Below, one piece after another: positions 41,378 to 52,500 of a stretch of DNA of 64,000 nt. Made by a program: the position numbers and the translations under genes. The stretch's first letter is position 1. Each line of letters starts with the position of its first letter. Source of the DNA: Diphasiastrum complanatum (taxonomy: Eukaryota > Streptophyta > Lycopodiopsida > Lycopodiales > Lycopodiaceae); contig CM055095.1 in NCBI GenBank assembly GCA_029204225.1, positions 14,536,049-14,600,048 on the forward strand, read 5' to 3'. A model generated the notes under the pieces. That model did no database searches, was not told where the DNA came from, and saw only the letters and a list, made by a program, of their open reading frames with translations.

Positions 41378-41898
41378 GGGATGTTTAGAATAGAAGGTCC
41401 ACCCGTATGTGGCGGACTGTTGCTATGTAGTTTTCGGCAGTTTATGGTGCAGCAAATAACTAGATGGCTGCTTAAAAAAATGACAGTATATGTGATGTTA
41501 TCCTGATACAACGGTTGAATATATACATAGTTGTTTTTTGTGCAACGCGAGCCTGGTCATGTAAGATGCAATGTTTGTAATTTTTTTAAATGCAGATGTA
41601 TTACATGTGTTTATTCAATGTCGTTTGGGGTGTAGGGGTGATTGCTGTGCTCATGATGTAGGTGCATATATGTGAAGCTAGCATTCACTTCAAACGAAAT
41701 TAAATGAAAATAGGATTCACACACGCACATAGAATTCTTCAACATAAAATAAAGCATCACATGTACAGAGCGACATACGCACAATGTGCAGCAAATAATG
41801 TAGGCCAAACACTGTATATAATGTGAAAAATCATCTGAGTACAATGGTAGACCGACTGCTAGAGACAAACTACTGAAACTAAAACAATAGAGCCACAA
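41378..41898. other. Shared 3' region between convergent B1 genes
   Basis: Non-coding, AT-rich; 41440-41898 is matched in inverse by B2 46606-47100. It probably holds both 3' UTRs and poly(A) signals; no motif is certain. Confidence 0.5.
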
Positions 41899-44613
41899 TC
41901 AATGCTCTGGCTCTGACTCAGACGAATGCTCTGGAGACAACTCAGGGCCCCGAGCTGACTCTCGCAGCCGATATCTCTGCCTATCTGGAACTGGCATGGG
42001 TTGTGTATCCGAGGGGGAAGACTCGTCATCCTCATCCTCCCAATCAGCCTCCGCATCAGCCCCCAAGCAGGCCAAACCAACAACACCTGCTCCAACTGGC
42101 TGTGATACTGCACCTCTACCTGTACCTGGAGCCCTGCGTGGTCGTCCTCTCCTCCCTGGCAGTTTCTGTGCCTTGCCTTTCTTGTTCGGTGCACCCTTGG
42201 GCCTGCCTGGTCTCTTGCGGACAAGAGGAGCTGTCAATGCCTCGTCACCCCCATGCAAATCACCTGGCTGGCTAGGCTGGGCCCAAGCTGAGGCCGGCTG
42301 GGATAGGGAAGCAAAAGAGGGAACTCCCTGTGCAACTGAGCGAGGAGGATGAGCTCGTGGAGTGTGTGCCCGTGGGGCTGCTGCAGGTGGAGGAACTGGC
42401 TGTGCAGGAGGCGAGTACAGTGGCGATATGTACTGAAAGGGGCGCTGTGGTGGCCGGTACTGGTACATCCTGGGTGCTGCCAAAGGAAGCCAATCGGCCT
42501 CGAGCTCCCTGTCTGCGATCTGTGTCGGAGAGAGGAAGAGGGGATGCAGCATGTGTGCAACGCTGTGGATACTCCTGTGGAAGTAGTTCCATCGCGTCTC
42601 CCATATGAACTTCAGCTCTGTCATCCTGCAGGTGAGGGGCATGTGGTTTAGGGCATTACGAAAAAGCTTAACATTGACAGAAAAACAAACTAGCAAGTAC
42701 TGAAAAGATAAAGGTCAATTGCAACACTGTACCGCTTACCTCTCTGGCTGCAAGATGGGCAGCTGCAGGAACTGTCCAATCCGGTCCATGAGCTCATACA
42801 CCAGTCCAAGTGTCGACCCCTCGCTGTCAGCCATGCGGAGCACAATGTAGAGTGGTCGAAGCAGTCCTGACAATGTCTGTGCATCCCTCCAGAACTGGTC
42901 TCCCCTCACCGTGGAAGAAAAGTGCTCCCCATCCTCAGTGTGCGGAAATGTACTGGCACCCCAAAGATCACTGGCAACCATCTGTAGAAGCTGGGCCCTG
43001 CACCTGATCAAACGGTCGATGACCACCAAGTCGAATGCAAAGCGCGTGGGGGCTGGCTTACGGAGATCCAGATGGCTAAACACCCGGAACATGGCAAGAA
43101 CACGCCTCTTTCTGGTGACAAAAGTCACCAGGAAGAGGGCCTCCCGGACGATGGCTCTAACCCAGGGAAGTGCTCCAATGTCCCCCATCAAAAGGTCTAT
43201 GTCGTGGGCTGCACAGGGGGTATGAACAATATGAGGGAACTCGGCCTCTAGCAGTACACCCATCTGAATGCAGTTCGTGGCATTGTCCGTCACCACCGTG
43301 ACGACATGCTGTGGGCCTATGGCTAGGATGGAAGATCTGATGACATCAAACATGAACTCTGCAGACATGACTCTCCCCCCCCTGCTGCAATCCACTGCCC
43401 TCAAAAACTGTGTGCCCATGCAGCTGGAGACCAGTATGTTGAGGATCGGCCTCCTCCTGACATCAGTCCAGCCATCGGACATGATGCTGCAACCGTAAGT
43501 GGCCCAGTGCCGACGCAGAGGCTCCATCTCTCTAGACAAGGACTCGACCCTATCCCTCAGCATGTGTGTGCGGACAACCTCTAAACTAGGGACTCTCCAG
43601 CTAGGGCTGACAGACTGTGCAAGGCGGAAGGCCCTTCTGAAGGGCTCAGAGTCGGTGATGGCAAAGGGCAGGTTCAGCTCGTAAACCAGACTGGCCACGG
43701 CCTGTGTGGCCTCTCTGTCCATGTGCGGCTGATGCGCGCCGCGAATGGTCTGCTGCACGAGGGCTCTCCCTGGTGGACGACGGGTGGTGGACCTCCAGCA
43801 CGGTGCACCAACCGTGACGGGAATGGACGATGACGCGACAGGCTGGGCGCTGGTGGATGCATCGGCTGTAGACGTGGAATGAGGAGAGTGGGATGCACTG
43901 GCAGGGATGGGTGCAGCAGCATAGGTGGGGTGCACTGGTGGAGGGGCAACATCTGGCATGGGGTACGAAAACTGCTGGCTGAGGAGGTCATCCGGATGGG
44001 AAGGGAAGGAAGAAGGGATCTCTTCCACATCCTCGAAGGCCCGCCCAGTACCATCCTGGGCCTGCTCGGGTGGCGGAGAGTCCATGAGAAAGTCGTAGAC
44101 TGGTGGAGTGCGAGCAACAGTGGGTGGTGGTGGAACCGCAGTGGCAACTGTCGGACGCGATGGGACGGGATCCACCGGAATCTGAGCAGATGGGGGTGCA
44201 TGAGGCAGAGCTGTCTGAGGGGCAAAGGGACCAGAGGAGGATGCACTCCCTCTCCTCGTGCGTGCCAGCCAAGCAGGTAGCAACTCTGGGTTAGTCACAT
44301 AAGGAGCGGTGCAAAATCGGAGAACGCCCTCCGAAATGGTGTTCTCCCCTACCACGAGCCGCGGCCCGTAGGTGTCCAGTAGTCGCTGCCTGTCGGGGAC
44401 GGTCATGCTGCCACAAGGGGCAGCATTCAAGGTGGCACCATTTTTGGCGCATGCACCGAGCAGATGGCCTTTAAGGCGAGTGAGGGATGCAGCAAACTCG
44501 ACGAGACAGTATCGGCAGCGCACGATCTTCTGACCGGTCTTGTTGGCCTTGTCGGCAACCCGCCTGACAATGTCTACCTCGTCCCACAGACCGGAAAGGT
44601 CGGATTGCACCAT
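41899..44613 (-). CDS. B1 hAT-like transposase gene, two exons, intact frame
   Basis: Exon 1 44613-42740 and exon 2 42625-41899 join at AG|GTAAGC and TGCAG|G to give 866 codons without a stop. Domains: BED-type finger near residues 30-75 (IVRCRYCLVEFAASLTRLKG, then PCGSMTVPDRQRLLDTYG); Pro/Ser/Thr-rich linker to about 290; helix YELNLPFAITDSEPFRRAF; DUF659/RNase H core (GCSIMSDGWTDVRRRPILN with first Asp, VVTVVTDNATNCIQM with second Asp, HTPCAAHDIDLLMGDIG); then ERMTELKFIWETRWNYFHRS across the splice. The ERNW dimerisation domain is missing: after LEADW the frame jumps to a Pro/Tyr-rich linker, AT-hooks (RKRPGRPKGAP, RRGRPRRAPGTGRG) and an acidic tail (EADWEDEDDE). It binds element ends and cleaves DNA in intact relatives; catalytic ability here is doubtful without the C-terminal domain. 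An alternative is that another, unseen exon supplies it. Confidence 0.85.
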
Positions 44614-44893
44614 TGCAGATGAAATGAGGGATGGATTGCTGGAAAAAAAACAGCAGGGTTCACTGTTGGAGAGACGCTGAAAATGGGCGAATGCAGGGCA
44701 AAGGAAATCAGATGCAAGGCAGGGCGTTGCGTGGGCGATGGGCGACGCAAGGAATCAAAGGCAGGCAAGAAAAACCAGCAGCGATGGCAGGGCGGAGAGG
44801 GCTCAAAAAAATTTCAGAGGAAATGCGAGGGGGGCGGGTAGGTTTAGGTAAAAAAAAATTAAAAAAAATATTAAATAATAAATATATTATTAT
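44614..44893 (-). promoter_or_regulatory. B1 transposase 5' region
   Basis: 280 bp upstream of the transposase-like start; matched in inverse by 45175-45483 of B2 (GCATCTGATTT, CTACCCGCCCCCCTCGC). Presumed promoter and 5' UTR; no TATA box is certain. Confidence 0.5.
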
Positions 44894-44988
44894 ATTGTGG
44901 TACCGCGGTACCATCATGGTACCGCGGTACCAGTATGGTCCCGCGGTACCGGGATCCACGGTACCCAGTACCGCGGGACCTATGATAT
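44894..44988 (-). mobile_element. B1 element, right terminus (transposase side)
   Basis: Array of GGTACCGCGGTACC motifs ending GGGACCTATG, that is CATAGGTCCC read inward, next to (TA)n. Inverse of the left terminus at 40384, so B1 spans about 4.6 kb between TA-repeat flanks. Confidence 0.8.
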
Positions 44989-44999
44989 ATATATATATA
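44989..44999. repeat. (TA)n between B1 and B2 ends
   Basis: TA run flanked on both sides by CATAG-type ends pointing away from each other. Confidence 0.8.
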
Positions 45000-45175
45000 T
45001 CATAGTACCCCCTGGTACCGTTGGTATGGTACCCCCCTGGGATCCGCGGTACCAGGGCGGTACCATAATATTAAAAAAAAATAAAAAAATCCCGTGTTAT
45101 TTTCGCCAAAAAAAATAAAATAAAATTTTGGTACCGCCGACCGATATGGTCCCGCGGTACCATAATATAATAATA
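45000..45175 (+). mobile_element. B-type termini, short composite
   Basis: CATAGTACCCCCTGGTACCG at 45001 matches the ORF2-side end of B1, while 45128-45175 (GGTACCGCCGACCGATATGGTCCCGCGG-like) matches the transposase-side end. A small deleted copy may sit next to, or be merged with, the B2 end. Confidence 0.6.
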
Positions 45176-45483
45176 TAATTAATATTTAATATTTTTAAAA
45201 AAAATTTAAACCTAATCTACCCGCCCCCCTCGCTTCTCTCCCAGTTTCTTTGCAGCCATCGTTGCCCTGCCTTCGCTACTGGTTTTGCTGCCCTGCCTTC
45301 CCTGCCTTGCATCTGATTTACGTCGCCCTTCACCCACAGACCGCCTTGCCTCTGATTTGCAAGAACCTGCCTTCGCCCATTTTCAGCGTCTCTCACATAG
45401 TGTACCCTGCTGTTTTTTTTCCAGCGTTCCATCCTTGCAGATTTAGCTTCATCTGCATTTTGTCCCTAGTTTTCTCCATCGCA

Positions 45484-46605
45484 ATGGTGCAATCCGACCT
45501 TTCCGGTCTGTGGGACGAGGTAGACATTGTAAGGCGGGTTGCCGACAAGTCCAACAAGACCGGACAGAAGATCGTGCGCTGCCGATATTGTCTCGTCGAA
45601 TTTGCTCCATCTCTCACTCGCCTTAAAGGCCATCTACTCGGTGCACGCGCCAAAAATGGTGCCACCTTGAATGCTGCCCCTTGTGGCAGCATGACCGTCC
45701 CCGACAAGCAACGACTACTGGACACCTACGGGCCGCGACTCGTGGCGGGGGAGAACACCATTTCGGAGGGCATTCTCCGATTTTGCACCGCTCCTTATGT
45801 GGCTGACCCAGAGTTGCTGCCTTCTTGGCTAGCACGCACGAGGAGAGAGAGTGCATCCTCGTCCAGTCCCTTTGCCCCTCATCCCCCTCAGACAGTTCCG
45901 CCTCACGCACCCCCATCTGCTCAGATTCTGGTGGATCCCGTCCCATCGCGTCCGCCAGTTGCCACTGTGGTTTCACCTCATCCACTGTGGTTCCACCTCG
46001 CAGCGCCCACATCCACAGTGGCTCCTCCAGCTGCTCCTCCAGTGGCAGCACCCACTCCACATCCTCATCCTTTGGCAGCACCCACTCCATTGGCTCCCCC
46101 TTTGGCAGCACCCAGGATGTACCAGTACCGGCCACCGCAGCGCCCCTTTCAGTACATATCGCCACTGTACTCGCCTCTTGCACAGCCAGTTCCTCCACCT
46201 GCAGTAGCCCCACGAGCACACACTCCACGAGCTCATCCTCCTCGCTCAGGTGCACAGGGAGTTCCCTCTTTTGCTTCCCTATCCCAGCCGGCCTCAGCTT
46301 AGGCCCAGCCTAGCCAGCCAGGTGATTTGCATGGGGGTGACGAGGCATTGACAGCTCCTCTTGTCCGCAAGAGACCAGGAAGGCCCAAGGGTGCACCGAA
46401 CAAGAAAGGCAAGGCACAGAAATTGCCAGGGAGGAGAGGACGACCACGCAGGGCTCCAGGTACAGGTAGAGGTGCAGTATCACAGCCAGTTGGAGCAGGT
46501 GTTGTTGGTTTGGCCTGCTTGGTGGCTGATGCGGAGGCAGATTGGGAGGATGAGGATGACGAGTCCTCCTCGGATACACAGCCCATGCCAGTGCCAAAGC
46601 ATTGA
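45484..46605 (+). pseudogene. B2: BED finger fused to AT-hooks, one stop
   Basis: 374-codon frame from ATG 45484 to TGA 46603-46605. The first part is nearly the same as B1 (IVRCRYCLVEFAPSLTRLKG, TYGPRLVAGENTISEG), then an Ala/Pro/Thr-rich linker runs straight into the B1 C-terminal tail (AAPRMYQYRPPQRPF, RKRPGRPKGAPNKKGK, RRGRPRRAPGTGRG, EADWEDEDDE). The whole catalytic core, the intron and the following helices are deleted in frame. A single TAG (46300-46302) sits where B1 has a Trp codon. The pre-stop product would be a DNA-binding protein without transposase activity, a plausible repressor or titrating derivative; whether it was expressed is unknown. It lies head-to-head with B1. Confidence 0.8.
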
Positions 46606-47130
46606 TTGTGGCTCTGTTGTTTTAGTTTCAGTAGTTTGTCTCTAGCAGACGGTCTACCATTGTACTTAGATGATTTTTCACATTATATACAGTGTTTGGC
46701 CTACATTATTTGCTGCACATTGTGCGTATGCCGCTCTGTACATGTGATGCTGTATTTTCAATTTTATGTCGAATTCTATGTGCGTGTGTGAATCCTTTTT
46801 TCATTTAATTTCGTTTGAAGTGAATGCTAGCTTCACATATATGCACCTACATCATGAGCACAGCAATCACCCCTACCCCAAACGACATTTCATAAACACA
46901 TGTAATACATCTGCATTTAAAAAAATTACAGAGATTGCATCTTACATGACCAGGCTCGCGTTGCACAAAAAACAACTATGTATATATTCAACCGTTGTAT
47001 CAAGATAACATCACATATACTATCACTTTTTTATGCAGCCATCTAGTTATTTGTTGCACCATAAACTGTCGAAAACTACATAGCGACAGTCCGCCACATA
47101 CGGCTGGACTTTATCTATTGTAAACATCCC
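46606..47130. other. B2 shared 3' region
   Basis: Inverted match to the 3' region of B1 (41440-41898). Non-coding. Confidence 0.6.
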
Positions 47131-47266
47131 TCATTGATCCTCCACCGACTCCTCGCCCTCATCTGGTGCATTGTTTTGTCGCTCTTGCTCTACCTCCCGG
47201 TTAGCCCGAGCTGCCTCCTGGTTAGCCCGACGTCTAGCCGCCCTTTCCCTGACCATGATAAGCTGC
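47131..47266 (-). pseudogene. B2 ORF2, C-terminal fragment
   Basis: Encodes QLIMVRERAARRRANQEAAR, then NREVEQERQNNAPDEGEESV and stop at 47131-47133, almost identical to B1 ORF2. It is cut at about 47266, where D2 sequence starts, so the N-terminal half is missing. Convergent with the BED/AT-hook frame, as in B1. Confidence 0.85.
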
Positions 47267-48566
47267 ATCGTCGCCGCCACAACCGCCTAATAGGCTCCAA
47301 CCTCTGGACCATACCATGTGGAGGCAACAATTACACGATTGCGTGCCGCGGCAGCAAGACGAAACAGAGTGCAAGTGGAAGGAAAGATGGTGAGACGGAA
47401 AAAGTTATACCTGGCAGGGTCCAGCTCAGAACGCTAGAAAGACTCGCTCGCCTGTGCGGTCCATGAACTCGTATATGAGGCCTCTCGTGCACCCCTCGCG
47501 ATCAACGAGCCTAGAACAGAGTAGATGGGACACATGACGTCCATGAGCCGCTGCATATCAACTCAGAAAGGCTCCATGAAGAGGATCTCGTGGAGGGCCA
47601 AGCCCTCTGGGGTCATGGACAGGTCCATGGCTGTGAACTTTGCAGGAGTAGCCATGCGCCGCAAATCACCCTTGAGCTTGTGTAGCCGCTCAAGCATGAT
47701 GAACTGAAAGGCGAAGCGGGTGTGAGCAGGCTTCTTCAAGTCGAGCCTGCATTGACAAACGGAATGAGAGGCACACACGGAACGAGCGAAAAAATAAGAA
47801 GCATCTTGAACGAGCCAAAAAATAAGTAGCATCTTACCTGCTGAATGTGTGGAAAAGGGCGGTGGTGCGGCGCTTGCGTGTGACGAACACAGCCGCAAGT
47901 GCCCTCGTGAAAATCTCACTGACCCAAGTCGAAAGATGCGGGATGATGCCATGATAAGGGGGAGGTTCAGGTCGTAGAACATTTGTGCTATGGTCCTAGT
48001 GGCCTCTCTGTGTTGCCCCTCTCTGAAAGATCCCGGCATGGCATCTGTCTGGTGCCTCGGGATGTGGATGGCTGGGAGGATGCGGATGGACGATGCGGAT
48101 CTGGAGGTGGTGGCATAGGTGAAGGTGCGGAAGCGGAGGATGCGGACGGACCGTACAGATCTGAAGGTGGTGGCACAGGCGTAGGTGCAGCAGTGGAGGC
48201 TGTAGATCCATGGGGAGTACTGGCGGTGGCGGCGGCGGCGGCGGAGGCGGTGGCGGGTGCGGATGCGGGGGCGGGGGCGGTGGCAGTGGGTGCACCAGTG
48301 GAAGCGGAGTCTGCGACATCGGTGGATGGCTCGCCGGCCTCAACACCTGGCTCATTATATGTGTCGAGAATGCGAGCCGTCTCCGCAAAGGGGATGACCA
48401 TACAAACGTCGATCCCGTAGCGGCCCCCTATGGGTCAGACTCGCAATCCCCCCAAATGTGCTCGAACCCAAGAAGCGTTCCATGTGAACTGCTTTCAACA
48501 AAAAGGGCAACGCCACTTTTTGTCGGGCAACAACTCCACCTCATCCCAAATGGGACGAGCGGCCAT
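47267..48566 (-). pseudogene. D2 hAT-like transposase relic
   Basis: Minus-strand partner of D1. Starts MAARPIWDEVELLPDKKWRC at 48566; the BED ligands CPFC are kept but the next codon is a stop (TGA at 48495-48497, Arg CGA in D1). Then a Pro/Ala/Thr/Ser-rich linker (48400-48060), IAQMFYDLNLPLIMASS, a deletion of the catalytic core, FVTRKRRTTALFHTFS-like residues in another frame, an intron (about 47845-47750) and LDLKKPAHTRFAFQFIMLER. It ends in LEPIRRL-like sequence at the fusion with B2 ORF2 near 47267. Confidence 0.75.
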
Positions 48567-48767
48567 CTCTCTCTCTCTCAAACACACACAAAAGCACACA
48601 CCAATAAAACGTCCCCCAAGACCTCCAATAATTTTTAATCACTTCAAAAAACTTTACATGGACTGGGGCCATCCGAGGGGCAATGCAGACCCAACATGCA
48701 GCAAAGAAAAATTCCTATTGTGACTCTCACACACACTAAAAAAACTCTTTATACCCCCCCCACCCCC

Positions 48768-48810
<43 letters not shown>

Positions 48811-48916
48811 CCCTCCTAAACCCTAAACCCAAGCACGCAGACCCTAAACCCTAAACTCACACACACACCATGTCTCGTACACACACACACACACACACAC
48901 AAATCCTCTCTCTCAA

Positions 48917-48953
<37 letters not shown>

Positions 48954-49059
48954 AATCACCACACACACACACATGCACACACAAATCAACTAACCCACAC
49001 ACACACACACACACACCATAACCCACCCACATGCACACCATAGCTCTCCCTCACCCACC
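48567..49059 (-). promoter_or_regulatory. D2 leader: microsatellites and telobox repeats
   Basis: Poly-C tract, (CT)n (48779-48806), CCCTAAA repeats (48818-48856) and (CA)n runs. Matches the composition and order of the D1 leader in inverse. Confidence 0.6.
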
Positions 49060-49311
49060 ATAGCTCTCTCTCCCTCATTCACCATAGCTCTCTCTCCCGC
49101 CCTCTTTCTCTCCTCTCTCGCTGGCCCAGAGCGGACTGTTCCGCTGCCCGCGCGCTTCTGCCCTGACTGTTCCGCTGAGGACTGTTCCGGGGCCTGGACA
49201 CGTCCGCATCCAGGACGCTGGACGCGTCCGTCCGACCCCGCGTCCAGGGGTTGGACCCGGGCGTCGGATGCGGACGCGAAAAGCCCGCGTCAGGCCCGAC
49301 CCTCATGTCTG
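49060..49311 (-). mobile_element. D2 element terminus
   Basis: Read inward it begins CAGACATGAGGGTCGGGCC and contains CGCGTCC/GGACGCG motifs and GACAGTCC blocks, the inverted partner of 26216-26474. Confidence 0.75.
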
Positions 49312-49439
49312 GGACAGACACACACAGATTTGGACCTGATCCATAACAGATTTGGACAGACACAGACACAGATTTCTGGTTTATATTGGCATTTTTTTGG
49401 CCATTTTTTAGAATTTTTTTGGGTTGTTTTTGGTGGGAA

Positions 49440-49562
49440 ACCCAAAAAAAAAAAAATTAATTAATTGTACGGTTCACCACGGTTCTGGCCAAAAATTTTA
49501 GTGAACCATACGGTTCACTGTACGGTTCTCAGAACCGTGATGAACCGTGGACGGTTCATTAA
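49440..49562 (-). mobile_element. Family C MITE terminus (CGGTTC motifs)
   Basis: CATAGAATTAATGAACCGTC read inward, followed by repeated GAACCGT/ACGGTTC motifs; matches the element broken by the insertion at 25114. The other end is not identified. Confidence 0.65.
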
Positions 49563-52500
49563 TTCTATGATATATAGATAGATAGATATATTTGATAGCG
49601 CATTGCTAATCAACTAGTCGAGAAATCTTCCCACGACTCAGCGAACTAACACGAAACAAGAGTGCTCTTTTTGATCTCTCTCTCTAATCATCAGAATATT
49701 GTTTCAGAGAGATCGCGCATTTGTAAGCATTTTAGACATGTACACTCTTTTGGACTAATAATATTCATTCCAACACACCTCGCGACTTCGAAGCTTGGAT
49801 CAATTAGAGCTACCATCAAAGCATAAAATATAGCTCGAATCCGATAGACGTAGTTTACGCAATGAGGAGTCCCTCCATTCGACATCCAACAATGAGGACT
49901 TGTGACAATCTTTACTTCACTACCGCTTCTGAGAGCTCCTTGGAAGCCAAAACCTCCTTACTAGATAGACTCTCCACTTCACATTGGTGCATTTCACTCC
50001 TGCCATCCTCAATCCATACGAAAACACCCCAAAACTATGCTTTCCTTGAAATGACTAGTATGAAGAGGATTGTTATAAATATGAATAACATAAACAATCA
50101 TGATGCTTCCCGTTTACCACCTAGTCATAGATGCATGCAACTTGTGAATTCAGTAATCAACACTTGTAAATTCAGTGCTTGATATGCTGACGGTTTCCCT
50201 TCAGCAGGCAAAGAAATAGATGTCAAGTCTAGGAGTCTTGCAGCCCAACAATCTGGGCATGGTGATGAGAACTTATGATATTTTCAAATCCTGAAATTCG
50301 TATTGACACAATCGCTTGTTTATTTACCTGATATCATCCACCTTTTGCCCCCTAAAATCTTCTATTACCTCATACTTCAAGGAGATATTTTGCATGCAAG
50401 CTGTGCATATAAGCCACAAAATGCGATGTTTGTTCGAGATTACACAGACGAGGTCTTTCAATGTTTCACTGGATATAACAGGTTCAATTTGTCTTTTTCC
50501 AACTGTCTTCCAAAGGCAAACAGAGAGAACCTGCTGAAAGACTGAATAAACAGGTGCTACATTCTGTTGGTCAAAGCTCATCATCTGATAATGTTTTTGA
50601 ATGTTGGGGTTTTACCAGGATCCGCTTTCAAGCCCATCTTTGTCCAATCAAAGTGAAGAGAACTCTACAACAGATAATACTTCATCAACTTTGCTTAATC
50701 CTCAAGACACACTTGCCTCAACAAAAGCCTCAGCAGACCTTCGTAAGAGAAAAGAAGTTACAACATGACGTCTCCAGCATTCCAAATCAAATTTGGTAAA
50801 GTGCTGCTGTAACTCTATATTTGTTGGTTAAATGGACTAAATTCCATGAACCAGTGTTCACAGATGACTTCCCTATGAGATATAGGGGCGTTCAACAATT
50901 TTTTTAGTGTCATTGTGTTCGTAGAGATATCTTGAAGTCATAATATGTTCATCCATAGAGGTATGCTACGAAGTTCACAGATGCATGGGAGAATTGTTTG
51001 TTTCCGTAATTATTGTTTTTTACTATTTGATTTGGCAACAGAATACATGCTTTTTAAAAGTTCCATAAAACATGTGCTCTCCTACATTTGTTATTCTAGT
51101 ACTACAGAGGTAAGAGATGACAGCCTAATACAAGCAGTTTTGTGTCATCATGGAATTTAGACTGTGGAGGGACACCCACCATTGTACAGGAGCCCTAAAT
51201 TACACAATTTTTTGCCAAAAAACAAGTCGTTTTAAAGTTTTTCTCCATACATTTGTAAGCACAAAGCAGAACCACCACCAGATGAACACATGCGAAGAGA
51301 TCAATAAGTGGATTCATACTTACTTCAATACGAGCATTGTGGGAGCTCATTTAGCACAGATAGAATCAGTACGCATGCCCTATGCAATGGTAACCGTAAA
51401 CTTCACTGTTCTTATAAAAGCAAAATAGAACTCCATAATTGCTCCTTATAACAGATAATCATGCGAAACAAGTCCACCTAATTGGCGATCTGAGACACCA
51501 TATTTTACACTGAAGAGTAGCACAATAAATAGGATTGCATTATCTCTTTTTTGCATAACACGGAGCATAAGGACGAGCTTCTTGTGTTGGGTTCACAACA
51601 ATCAATGTGTAGCTCTAGACCACAATCTTCTTCATCTATCAAGTGAGGTTCATTTTCTTAAGAGAAAAAAATGGGCTTTTTAAGAAGTGCTCCTATTAAA
51701 CTATTCTAAGGTTAGGAGGTCAAGGGTTGAGCATTAGGTAAATTTGAATTGGAAGGCTCAAAATTTTCCAGCAAGAACTTTTGAGAAAAGGACTTGGAAA
51801 AAGATTTTCTAAAGTAGCAAGAACTAGCGGCATGTATTCAACATGCAACAATGATGAGAGCCAGTTGAGCACCTATTTTTTGGATGCTATTAAAGGACTT
51901 GGAAGTGGGTACATGATAAGACACCATTGAAGATCATTGATATTTTCCTTTATGCCAACTATATTCTATTCTCATGTAATATTTTGGTAGGAGCCACGAG
52001 ACAACAAAGGCATCCATTCAAGTTGTCAATGATGTACAAGATATGGAAAGCAAGAACTAATCACTTTCAATTAATTAGCTTTTCCTTTGATTAGGACTAT
52101 TTTGTTAGAGAAGTAACAATATTGAAGGCATGTTTCACAATTCGATGGTTCAAACGTTCAAACCTTAAATTGGTTTGTATCAGGGGAAAAAAAAGGGCCA
52201 AAAAATTCTAGTTTTATTTTTATTCGAGCCTTTTTTTTTCTTCACAAAATTTATTATTCGAGTATAATCTTCATTGAATCAATGTGCAAACCTCTCCTAT
52301 ATTTGACCCAAGCTAGTTCATGATTTGATTTGAATAGAACCTTCACTAAAGTGATGTGCAAGCGGCAAAGCTCTCCTTTATCTTGTCTATGTGAACTATC
52401 CTAGTGCCCAAGGGCATTTATAGGTATCTAAACACCTATTTATAGTGTCATCGGGCCCGAATTAGGGCTAGGCATATAAGTGTGACTAATGATGTGTCTT

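Noticed and set aside
26216-49311. A single 23 kb transposon bounded by the inverted D termini
   Set aside because: The flanks do not match (TA repeat on the left, GGACAGAC on the right), and each terminus lies next to its own inward-reading D gene; two inverted, partly deleted copies explain it better.
50516-50768. Two C-terminal exons of a host gene (GCAAACAG... and GATCCGC...)
   Set aside because: Splice sites look usable, but the phases do not fit: either join puts a stop in the first or second exon.
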